Assembly: GCA_963788055.1 (NCBI GenBank)
Contig: CAWBFA010000005.1
Coordinates: forward strand, 62,001-126,000
Source of the DNA: JACCTU01 sp963788055
GTDB lineage: Bacteria; Actinomycetota; Thermoleophilia; Gaiellales; Gaiellaceae
DNA: 64,000 bases
Direction of reading: 5' to 3'
Part shown: positions 7,566 to 14,907 of the stretch, in pieces
Layout of the letters: every line of letters begins with the position of its first letter
Numbering within the stretch: the first letter of the stretch is position 1
The notes under the pieces: generated by a model
Databases searched by the model: none
Seen by the model: only the letters and a program-made list of their open reading frames with translations
Told to the model about the DNA's origin: nothing
Program-made: the position numbers and the translations under genes

Positions 7566-8785
7566 CGGGAGTGGAGTTCGGCGGGGGCGCCGATCTCCTC
7601 CCTCGTCCAGCGCCCCTCGAGCCTGACGAGCCCGGCGTCGCGCTCCTGCGGGATCACATAGAGCCGCAGTGCGTCGTCGAGCCAGTGGTACAGGTGCGCG
7701 CCGTCCGCCGAGGTGAGCCCGAACCTGAGCTTGAAGCGCCCCTCGGCGAGTGGCAGCTCGTCCACGTCGAAGCGGAAGACGTGCTCGCCTGCGCCGTCCC
7801 AGCCCAGAACGGAGGTGTCGTGCGAGCCGCCGGCGATGAGCGCGCCGCCCCACTCGCGGAGCTCGAACTGGAGCTGCGGCGGAGGAACCGCGCGATCGGC
7901 GACGACGTGGAGGCGCACGGTCAGCTGTTCGCCCCCGACGAACTGCATTCGCCTTTCCCCGTCGGCACCTTGGAGGGCGACCTCGGTGATGCGCGCCTCG
8001 CCGCTCCCCCACTCGGTCAGTCCGGCGCCACGTTCGGCGGGGTCGCGATCCTCGGCGAGATGCGAGCGGTAGCGCAGGATCGCCTCGAGCGTCGGGCCGT
8101 CGAAGTCGACGAGCCCACCGCGCAGCAACACCGCGCGCTCGCAGAGCCGTTCGACTGACGCTGCGTCGTGCGAGACAAACACGATCGTGCCGCCGCGTTG
8201 CTTGAACTGGGAGATCCTGCCGAAGCACTTGCGCTGAAACTCCTCGTCGCCGACGGCGAAGATCTCGTCGAGCAGGAGCACGTCCGCGTCAACGTGCGCG
8301 GCGACCGCGAAGCCAAGCCGCATGTACATCCCCGCCGAGTAGGTGCGAACCGGGAGGTCGACGTAGTGTCCGATGCCCGCGAAGTCAACGATCTCGTCCA
8401 TCCGCTCACGGATCTCGGCGCGTGACAGCCCATAGAGCGCACCGTTCAGGAACACGTTCTCGCGCCCGGTGAACTCGGGGTGGAAGCCGGCGCCCAACTC
8501 GAGCAGCGACGCGACTCGCCCGCCGACTTCGACCTGACCGAGACTGGGCTTGATGATTCCGCCGATCAACTTCAGCAGCGTCGTCTTGCCGGAGCCGTTG
8601 CGCCCGACCAGCCCCACCGCCTCGCCGGGCTCGAGCGTGAGCGCCACACCGGAGAGCGCCCAGACGTCCTCGCCCCGCCCGCGGCCGCGCGTAACGATCA
8701 GCTCCTTGAGGGTGCGCACCTGCTTTGGGTAGACCCGAAAGCGCCGCGACACCTCGTCGATGCGTATCTCGCCGGAGCGGATCAT
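7562..8785 (-). CDS. wzt: Polysaccharide ABC exporter ATP-binding protein with C-terminal glycan-binding domain
   Basis: ATPase subunit of a Wzm/Wzt (TagGH-like) exporter. The 407-residue protein has Walker A GRNGSGKT (61-68), the Wzt-type LLELGAGFHPEFTGREN (94-110), signature YSAGM (149-153), Walker B VLLLDE (169-174) and switch His206. Residues about 255-407 form a beta-rich extension like the Wzt carbohydrate-binding domain that reads the finished chain end. ATG overlaps the hemH stop (ATGA). The cognate permease is probably the gene at 11339-12136, which is not adjacent. Confidence 0.9.
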   Translation of the reverse strand: MIRSGEIRIDEVSRRFRVYPKQVRTLKELIVTRGRGRGEDVWALSGVALTLEPGEAVGLVGRNGSGKTTLLKLIGGIIKPSLGQVEVGGRVASLLELGAGFHPEFTGRENVFLNGALYGLSRAEIRERMDEIVDFAGIGHYVDLPVRTYSAGMYMRLGFAVAAHVDADVLLLDEIFAVGDEEFQRKCFGRISQFKQRGGTIVFVSHDAASVERLCERAVLLRGGLVDFDGPTLEAILRYRSHLAEDRDPAERGAGLTEWGSGEARITEVALQGADGERRMQFVGGEQLTVRLHVVADRAVPPPQLQFELREWGGALIAGGSHDTSVLGWDGAGEHVFRFDVDELPLAEGRFKLRFGLTSADGAHLYHWLDDALRLYVIPQERDAGLVRLEGRWTREEIGAPAELHSR

Positions 8786-9654
8786 GCTCTCGACGGTACC
8801 GCAAGGGCCCGTCGCACCAGGCCCGCCAGCACGCCGACGAAGCGCGGATCGGCGTTCGGCATCTCGATCCGCTCGAAGTCGAGGCCGAGCTCCAGGGAGA
8901 GCTCAGCGGCCACGACGTCGAGGTCCCACCGAATCTCGAGGTGGTCGGCGACGAACCCCACAGGGCAAGCGAGCACACGCCGCACGCCTCGGTCGTGAAG
9001 CGTGCGTAGGTGCTCGAGGATGTCCGGACCGAGCCACGGCACACCGGTGGGGGACTCGGACTGGAACGAGAACGACCAATCGCGGAGTTGTGCGCGTTCG
9101 GCGATGGCGGAAGAGGTCTCGAGTAGCTGCTCCTCGTAGTCGCCCGAACCGTCGACGGGGAGACTGTGCGCGGTGAACACCACGTGGGCCTCCGTTCCGC
9201 GCACCCGGTCGGCGAGCAGCTCGACGAACCCGGCCTCGGTTCCCCAGCGCTCGACGAACACCAGCGCCGCGCCGTCGCCGAGCGCCTCTTCGACCTGGCG
9301 CCGGTAGCCCGCGATCGAGAGGGGTGAGTAGTGCGGCGCAAGCACGAGGCCGACCACAGTCGAGGCACCGGTCTCGAGCGCACGCGCAACCGCTTCCGCG
9401 ATCCGCGGCGTCCAGTGCTTCATGCCCGTGAACACTGGGATGCCGAGCTCGCGTTCGAGCGAGATGCGCGTCTCCTCCGTGATCGCGTTCAGCGGCGACC
9501 CGTCCTCGATACCGAGGCGCCGATACCGCTCGACGAGGTCCGCAAGCCGCTCCGGCTTGATCGGACGTCCGCCGCGGATGTCCGCGTAGTACTCCGGAAC
9601 GTCTTGCAGACGTTCAGGCGAGCCATAGGCCATGAGGACGACCGTGGCGGTCAG
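8782..9654 (-). CDS. hemH: Ferrochelatase (coproporphyrin ferrochelatase type)
   Basis: Inserts Fe2+ into coproporphyrin III or protoporphyrin IX. Visible are LMAYGSPERLQDVPEYYADI, the catalytic His in VFTAHSLP, and PVGFVADHLEIRWDLD, whose Glu is the second conserved active-site residue. The first ATG (9633) starts at MAYGSP and removes the opening beta-strand. An in-frame CTG at 9654, in a CTGA overlap with the hemE stop, gives MTATVVLMAYGSP, the normal N-terminus, so I annotate from there (290 residues). Overlaps wzt downstream by ATGA. Actinobacteria usually use the coproporphyrin route. Confidence 0.88.
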   Translation of the reverse strand: MTATVVLMAYGSPERLQDVPEYYADIRGGRPIKPERLADLVERYRRLGIEDGSPLNAITEETRISLERELGIPVFTGMKHWTPRIAEAVARALETGASTVVGLVLAPHYSPLSIAGYRRQVEEALGDGAALVFVERWGTEAGFVELLADRVRGTEAHVVFTAHSLPVDGSGDYEEQLLETSSAIAERAQLRDWSFSFQSESPTGVPWLGPDILEHLRTLHDRGVRRVLACPVGFVADHLEIRWDLDVVAAELSLELGLDFERIEMPNADPRFVGVLAGLVRRALAVPSRA

Positions 9655-10670
9655 ACGCGAGCCTCAGTCGTCAGCTCGTGCACCAGCTCCTTCAACCGAG
9701 ACAGAACCAAAGGGTCCGTGTCGGGCAACACGCCGTGCCCGAGGTTGAAGATGTGGCCAGGCCGGCCACCCGCGCGGTCGAGCACATCGCGGGTGCCGGC
9801 CTCGATCCGTTCCCAGGGGCCCAGGAGCAGCGTCGGGTCGAGATTTCCCTGGACGCCGCGCTCCTCGCCGACGGCCGACCACCCCTCGTCGAGGGGGACG
9901 CGCCAGTCGAGCCCGATCACGTCGCCGCCCGCTCCGGACATCGGGCGCAGCAGGTGCGTCGTGCCGGTGCCGAAGTGAATCGTCGGGACGTCGAGTGCTG
10001 CCAGGATGCGCGTGGAGTACGGCGCGACGAATTCCACGTAGTCGGCAACCGAGAGCGCTCCCACCCATGAGTCGAAGAGCTGCACGACGTCGGCTCCCGC
10101 GTCGGCCTTCGCGCCCACGTACGTCGCGAAAGTATCGGCGAGCTTGTCGCAGAGTGAGTGCCACACGTTGGGCTCGCGGTACATCAGTGTCTTGACCTTG
10201 GTGAAGTCGCGGCTCGGCTTGCCCTCGACGAGGTAGCCGGCGACTGTGAACACGCCGCCGCAGAACCCGACCACGGCCTGGTCGTCGCGCAGCTCCCGAC
10301 GAACGATGCCGACCGCCTCGAGGATCGCGGGGTCGGGCTCGCCGATCCGCAGGCGCTTGACGTCCGCGGCGCTCGCGATCGGCCTCTGTACGACCGGGCC
10401 GACGTTCTCGACGAGCTCGACGTCGACGCCCATCCCGAGCACCGGCAGCATGATGTCCGCGAACATCACCGCGGCATCGACGTCGTGGCGGCGGACCGGC
10501 TGCAGCGTCACCTCGGCGCAGAGCTCCGGGTCGCGGACGATGTCGAAGAGCGTGCGCCCTCGACGGAGCTCGCGGTACTCCGGCAGCGAGCGGCCTGCCT
10601 GGCGCATGAACCAGACCGGCGTGCGCTCGACCGGCTCGCGCCGGGCGGCGCGCACGAGGAGCGGTTCCAT
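9651..10670 (-). CDS. hemE: Uroporphyrinogen decarboxylase
   Basis: Decarboxylates the four acetates of uroporphyrinogen III to coproporphyrinogen III. The 339-residue protein has the signature WFMRQAGRSLPEYRELR (from residue 20), FADIMLP with the catalytic Asp near residue 71, FGTGTTHLL, GLDWRVPLDEGW, QGNLDP and NLGHGVLP. The usual GF-G-PFT segment reads GFCGGVFTVA, a mild departure. ATG start; a TAGTCT -10 box lies 9 bases upstream in a 22-base divergent gap. First gene of hemE-hemH-wzt-small protein. Confidence 0.94.
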   Translation of the reverse strand: MEPLLVRAARREPVERTPVWFMRQAGRSLPEYRELRRGRTLFDIVRDPELCAEVTLQPVRRHDVDAAVMFADIMLPVLGMGVDVELVENVGPVVQRPIASAADVKRLRIGEPDPAILEAVGIVRRELRDDQAVVGFCGGVFTVAGYLVEGKPSRDFTKVKTLMYREPNVWHSLCDKLADTFATYVGAKADAGADVVQLFDSWVGALSVADYVEFVAPYSTRILAALDVPTIHFGTGTTHLLRPMSGAGGDVIGLDWRVPLDEGWSAVGEERGVQGNLDPTLLLGPWERIEAGTRDVLDRAGGRPGHIFNLGHGVLPDTDPLVLSRLKELVHELTTEARV

Positions 10671-10678
10671 GGTCGGCC

Positions 10679-10685
10679 TAGACTA
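10679..10685. promoter_or_regulatory. Putative symmetric -10 element shared by hemE and the divergent gene
   Basis: TAGACTA reads as TAGACT on the plus strand, 8 bases before the ATG at 10693, and as TAGTCT on the minus strand, 9 bases before the hemE ATG. Overlapping symmetric -10 boxes of this kind are known from bidirectional bacterial promoters. Only 22 bases separate the two start codons, so both transcripts would be nearly leaderless. Confidence 0.4.
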
Positions 10686-10692
10686 ATGATGG

Positions 10693-11376
10693 ATGGGGCG
10701 GCCGATCGCGGTCAGATGGGGCGCGCACGAGTTGCCCGAGCTGCGCGCCGGTGTGCTGGCGACCGCGCGCGTGGAAGTCGTAAACGCGGGCGACACGCCC
10801 TGGCGCGGCGATCGGTTCGCTGTTTCGTACCACTGGCTGGACGAGTTGGGCAACGCGATCGTCTGGGATGGTTTTCGCACCGTGGTCCGAGCTGAGCCGG
10901 GCGACAGCGCGACCCTCGACGTCGCGGTTCGAGCGCCGATCCCGCCCGGCCGCTATCGGCTTTCGATCGACGTCGTCGATGAGAGCCGCTTCTGGTTCGG
11001 CGAGCTCGGGGAGGCGACGCTCGACTTCGACGTCGAGGTGCTCGACCGAGAGGGCGTTTCCGTCGCCCACCTCGGCGATGCGATCGCCGCTGCCGACTGG
11101 CACGAGCGCGTGCTCGCGGCGCACCGCGAGGGTTACGGGATCGTCGGAGGCTCCGTGGAAGGCCGTCGTCGTCCAGCCGAGCTCGCCGCTTATACGCCGC
11201 CGGGCCGCGTCCCTGGGTTCACGCACCCGATCGTGTGCCCATCGGTGCTCGAGGGGGCGCTGGTGCGTTGGACGGAGGTCGCAGGGCTTCCCGCGGCCGT
11301 TCCGCTCCACGACGAGCCGACGCTCTACGACGGACGGATCACAGTTCGACTGCCATCCGGTCGTCGACGCGGCTGA
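10693..11376 (+). CDS. Beta-sandwich protein of unknown function
   Basis: A 227-residue protein with no signal peptide or membrane helix. Residues about 20-120 look like an immunoglobulin-like beta-sandwich: ATARVEVVNAGDTPWRGDRF, VSYHWLDELGNAIVWDGFRT, then PGRYRLSIDVVDESRFWF. Similar N.G..W / YRW / G.Y.L..D.V.E...WF domains occur attached to glycosyltransferases and methyltransferases in polysaccharide clusters. The C-terminal third is proline-rich and unrecognised. Divergent from hemE; its 3' end overlaps the exporter permease by 38 bases, tail to tail. Confidence 0.75.
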   Translation: MGRPIAVRWGAHELPELRAGVLATARVEVVNAGDTPWRGDRFAVSYHWLDELGNAIVWDGFRTVVRAEPGDSATLDVAVRAPIPPGRYRLSIDVVDESRFWFGELGEATLDFDVEVLDREGVSVAHLGDAIAAADWHERVLAAHREGYGIVGGSVEGRRRPAELAAYTPPGRVPGFTHPIVCPSVLEGALVRWTEVAGLPAAVPLHDEPTLYDGRITVRLPSGRRRG

Positions 11377-12136
11377 ACGCCCACGCGCCGAGCGCGAGCG
11401 CCGCAACCGCTGCTGCGCAGAGGTAGACGACGTCGGCGGCTGCCGGCCACTCGCCGAAGAAGAGCGGGTCGCGGATCGCGTTCACCGGCGGCGCGACGAA
11501 GTTGCCCCAGCGCAAGACGTCGGCCAGCCAGCCGTACTCTGCGGCCGCACCCGGCAGGTTCTCGACCGTGTAGAGGACCGGCGTCAGAAAGAACCAAGGG
11601 AGGAGGAGCGCGGTCACCAGGTGCTCGACGTCACGGAAGACGACGGTCGCGCACGCGACCGCGAGAGCCAGTCCCGAAACGAGCAACACGAACACGGCGG
11701 CAAGCGGGATCGCGACCCACTCCGTCGTGCGCACGCGCGGGAGGAACGCGAAATTGAGGCTCAGCACGACCGTGAGCATCACGACGAACGCGACCAGGTT
11801 CGTCGCCACGGACGAGAGCGGGACGAGCTGGCGCGGGAAGCGCGTCTTGCGGATCAGCGCCGCCGCGTCCAAGAGGCTCCTGGAAGCGGCCTGCAGCGAG
11901 TTCGCGAAGAAGACCCAGACCACGAGCCCCGTGAGCAGGAAGAGACCCGGGTAGTCCTGGTCGATCACCTGCCAGAGCAGCGAGAAGACGACGAGGTAGA
12001 TCCCCATCAAGAGCAGCGGGTTCGCAAGCGACCAGAGCACGCCGAGCGCCGTGCCCTTGTACTTCGCCTCGAGGTCACGGCGAAAGAGCGAAGCGAAGAG
12101 CTCGCGGTAGCGCACGACGTCGGCGTAGGTACTCAT
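11339..12136 (-). CDS. wzm: Polysaccharide ABC exporter permease
   Basis: ABC-2 type permease of 265 residues with about six membrane segments, beginning MSTYADVVRYRELFASLFRR followed by the typical YKGTALGVLWSLANPLLLM and later IRKTRFPRQLVPLSSV and PWFFLTPVLY segments of Wzm/TagG/KpsM proteins. It would form the channel for the Wzt ATPase at 7562-8785. ATG overlaps the stop of the upstream methyltransferase gene (ATGA), so those two are cotranslated. Pairing with the distant Wzt is inferred from family logic, as no other exporter gene is visible. Confidence 0.9.
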   Translation of the reverse strand: MSTYADVVRYRELFASLFRRDLEAKYKGTALGVLWSLANPLLLMGIYLVVFSLLWQVIDQDYPGLFLLTGLVVWVFFANSLQAASRSLLDAAALIRKTRFPRQLVPLSSVATNLVAFVVMLTVVLSLNFAFLPRVRTTEWVAIPLAAVFVLLVSGLALAVACATVVFRDVEHLVTALLLPWFFLTPVLYTVENLPGAAAEYGWLADVLRWGNFVAPPVNAIRDPLFFGEWPAAADVVYLCAAAVAALALGAWAFSRVDDRMAVEL

Positions 12137-13062
12137 CGCAGCCTGCGTCCGAAAATCGTGATCCCCGAGTACTCGCTCAGGTTCTGCGTCACCAGCGTCG
12201 CCGCAGTGCGGCCGACCAGCGGGATGCGCAAGACGTGGCGCAGGCGGGGCCGCTGGCGGATCACGTCGTAGCCCTCCGCTTGCTCGAGCCGCGTGATCGC
12301 GACACCGGCGGCGAGGAACCCGCCAACATAGGCCCAGATCGTGTGCACGTGCTCGTTGATCCCGTACGCCTTCTCGGACGACTGCTGCGGGTTGTCCCGG
12401 CTCGCGCCCGGTGCGCGGGTACCTTCGTTCAGCGCAGCGACGACGCCGCCGCGGCGCGCGACGCGCGCCATCTCCTTGACCATCGTCCGCGCGTCGAGCG
12501 CGTGGTGCAGGCTCGCGACGCAAAAGACGAGGTCGAAGGAGCCGTCCGCGAACGGGAGGTTCTCGCCGTCCGCCTGCACGCGCTCGAAGGGACCGACCTG
12601 GCCCTCGTAGAATGCACCCCGGCCGAGCCCGATCACCGGGTCGGCGAGGATGTCGGTCGCGACGTAGTCGACCCCTCGCGGGACCATGTGTAGAGCTCCC
12701 CAACAGCGGGCGGCGCCGACTTCGAGCACCCGCTGGCCCGGCTTCACGTATCGGCGGAGGAGCAGGTTGAAGGAATGCTCGTTCGCCGACCAGGTCGGGT
12801 CGTCCCAGGGTACGGCGGGCAACAGAAGGTCGATCGCATCGTCCTCCACGTACCAGCCCTCCTCCTTGGCCTTGGCCGGCCACGCGTCGATCTCCCGACG
12901 TTTCTCCACGATGCCGGGGAGACGGTCGTCGAGCATCCGGGGCACGCCGTCCTCGATCTCGAACGCGCCGCCGCAGCTGGGGCAAGCCAGCCCCTCGCCG
13001 TCGAGCGCAAGCTTGGACGAGCACACCGGGCAGCGGAGAACCTCGAGGAGCGAAGGTCGCAC
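12133..13062 (-). CDS. Class I SAM-dependent methyltransferase with N-terminal zinc ribbon
   Basis: A 309-residue protein: an N-terminal Trm112-like zinc ribbon with CPVC (11-14) and CPSC (27-30), then a SAM-binding Rossmann domain with VLEVGAARCWGALHM and an acidic beta2 end, followed by FADGSFDLVFCVASLHHALD and a Methyltransf_11-like core. The glycine loop is atypical (VGAARCWG). It probably methylates a glycan or a lipid-linked intermediate. Head of a two-gene operon with the Wzm permease; GTG start 6 bases after a TAACCT -10 box. Confidence 0.85.
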   Translation of the reverse strand: MRPSLLEVLRCPVCSSKLALDGEGLACPSCGGAFEIEDGVPRMLDDRLPGIVEKRREIDAWPAKAKEEGWYVEDDAIDLLLPAVPWDDPTWSANEHSFNLLLRRYVKPGQRVLEVGAARCWGALHMVPRGVDYVATDILADPVIGLGRGAFYEGQVGPFERVQADGENLPFADGSFDLVFCVASLHHALDARTMVKEMARVARRGGVVAALNEGTRAPGASRDNPQQSSEKAYGINEHVHTIWAYVGGFLAAGVAITRLEQAEGYDVIRQRPRLRHVLRIPLVGRTAATLVTQNLSEYSGITIFGRRLR

Positions 13063-13068
13063 GCGGCT

Positions 13069-13074
13069 AGGTTA
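13069..13074 (-). promoter_or_regulatory. Putative -10 box for leaderless methyltransferase-wzm mRNA
   Basis: TAACCT on the minus strand ends 6 bases before the GTG at 13062, the spacing expected for a transcript starting on the start codon. It lies in a 54-base divergent gap with the WecA-like gene, whose own best box, TACCCT at 13103-13108, is 8 bases before GTG 13117. Confidence 0.45.
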
Positions 13075-13116
13075 GGCACACAACGCGCTAACAGCCCTCC
13101 TTTACCCTTTGCTTTC

Positions 13117-14907
13117 GTGATCGCGCTCGCTGCGATCGCCGCCCTGGGCGCCTCATATGGGGTGATCTGGGCGGCGCTCCGCTCCCCCATCTTCCGCCGC
13201 CTCTCCGCTGCGCCTCGCGACGACCGCTGGCATGAACGCGAGACCCCGCTCGTCGGCGGGCTCGGGATCTTCGCGGGGCTCGTTTCCGGGGCTGCCGTCG
13301 CTGTCGCGAGCGGGGCGCTCGAGCCGAGCTCGGAGCTCTGGGGGGTGCTCGGCGGCTGTGCGCTGCTCTTCCTCGCGGGCTTCGTCGACGACCTGTACGC
13401 GCTGCCCGCCTGGGCGAAGCTCGCGGCGCAGATCGGCGCCGCGGCGATCGCGCTGTCGAGCGGCTTGACGGTCGAGCTCGTCGGGAGCGACTGGATCGCG
13501 GTGCCACTCGGCGTGGTCTGGCTTGTCGGGATGACGAACGCGTTCAACCTGCTCGACAACATGGACGGGCTCGCGGCGACGCTCGCCGCGATCGCGGCCG
13601 GCTACTTCGCGCTCGACGCAGTCACCGTCCACCCGAACGACACCGTCCTCGTGCTCGCACTCTCGCTCGCGCTCGCCTGCGTCGGGTTCCTCCGCTTCAA
13701 CCTGCGCGTGCGCGGCCCCGCCGAGGCGTTCATGGGCGACTCCGGCTCGCAGGTGCTCGGCTTCGCCGTCGCGTGCTTCGGGCTCCTGACGAGCTACAAG
13801 GTCGCCGGCTCGACCGCCGCGACGCTCCTGCTTCCGATTCTCATCCTCGCCGTGCCGATCCTCGACACGACGCTCGTCACGGTCGTGCGGCTGCTCGAGG
13901 GGCGCCCGGTGCACCAGGGCGGGCGCGACCACGCATCGCACCGGCTCGTGTACCACGGCCTGTCAGAGAAGCGCTCGGTCGTCTTGCTCGCGCTCGTCGC
14001 TGCCGCGCTCGGAGGGACGAGCTTCGCCTACTCCGTCCTGAACAACACGCTGGTCACGCTGTTCGGCGTGCTCGTGACGTTCGCCTTGCTCGTGCAGTTC
14101 GCCAGCCTGCTCTCCGACGCCGACCGCGACCGGCCGACCGGCACATCGTTCTTCGCGCTGCACCGCAGGCGCTTCGTCGAGGTCGTCGTCGACTTCGCGC
14201 TGATCTGCGCGGCCTTCCTCGCCGCCTACCTCCTGCGGGTCGAGGGCGAGGGGACGGTCACGCAGCGGTTCATCTTCACGACCGCGCTGCCGATCCTGCT
14301 CGTCTCGCGTTACCTCGCGTTCATCCCGTTCGGGCTCTACCGCGGCGTGTGGCGCTACGCGGGTGCGCGCGACGCGGCGGCTGTAGTCGCGGCGGTCGTC
14401 ACCTCCGAGTTCGTCGCCTTCGGCGTGCTCGCGGCGACGCGCGACCTCGGGGACTTCCCGAAGAGCGTGTTCGTGATCGACGCACTCATTTGCACCGTGC
14501 TTGTCGGTGCGTCGCGCTTCTGGGAGCGTGCGGCTGCGCGCGGCCTCTCGTCGTTCCACACGACCCGGCGCCGGACGCTGATCGTCGGAGCCGGGAGAGG
14601 GGGACGCAGCTTGCTGCGCGAGCTGCGCGAGACGCCGGGCGAGCACGTCGTCGGTTTCGTCGACGACGACCCGCGCCTTCGGCGCAGGCGACTTCAGGGC
14701 GTGCCTGTCGTGGGCGGGAGCGCCGAGATCGTGCGCGTGGTCGAGCGGACTCGTCCCGACATCGTGCTGGTGACGATCCCGGACGCGGAGCGCGAGCGGC
14801 TCGACGCGATCGTCGCGGCCTGCGCGGCGGCGGAGGTGCCGTGCCGCTTCGTGCGTCGGGAGGTCGACCTCGACCCGGTCGTCGTGCTCGGGTCGGCCGC
14901 CGAGTGA
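13117..14907 (+). CDS. WecA/MraY-like phosphoglycosyltransferase fused to a CapD-type N-terminal half
   Basis: A 596-residue two-part membrane protein. Residues 1-335 are a polyprenyl-phosphate N-acetylhexosamine-1-phosphate transferase with its metal Asp pair (91-92), NAFNLLDNMDG (141-151), FMGDSGS (205-211) and HQGGRDHASHR (266-276). Residues about 350-475 add four more membrane segments and 485-596 a Rossmann domain, LIVGAGRGGRSLL (488-500). This is the N-terminal half of CapD/PglF-type dehydratases or WbaP-type transferases without their catalytic C-terminus. It would start a glycan on undecaprenyl phosphate. Stop overlaps the next GTG (GTGA). Confidence 0.88.
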   Translation: MIALAAIAALGASYGVIWAALRSPIFRRLSAAPRDDRWHERETPLVGGLGIFAGLVSGAAVAVASGALEPSSELWGVLGGCALLFLAGFVDDLYALPAWAKLAAQIGAAAIALSSGLTVELVGSDWIAVPLGVVWLVGMTNAFNLLDNMDGLAATLAAIAAGYFALDAVTVHPNDTVLVLALSLALACVGFLRFNLRVRGPAEAFMGDSGSQVLGFAVACFGLLTSYKVAGSTAATLLLPILILAVPILDTTLVTVVRLLEGRPVHQGGRDHASHRLVYHGLSEKRSVVLLALVAAALGGTSFAYSVLNNTLVTLFGVLVTFALLVQFASLLSDADRDRPTGTSFFALHRRRFVEVVVDFALICAAFLAAYLLRVEGEGTVTQRFIFTTALPILLVSRYLAFIPFGLYRGVWRYAGARDAAAVVAAVVTSEFVAFGVLAATRDLGDFPKSVFVIDALICTVLVGASRFWERAAARGLSSFHTTRRRTLIVGAGRGGRSLLRELRETPGEHVVGFVDDDPRLRRRRLQGVPVVGGSAEIVRVVERTRPDIVLVTIPDAERERLDAIVAACAAAEVPCRFVRREVDLDPVVVLGSAAE

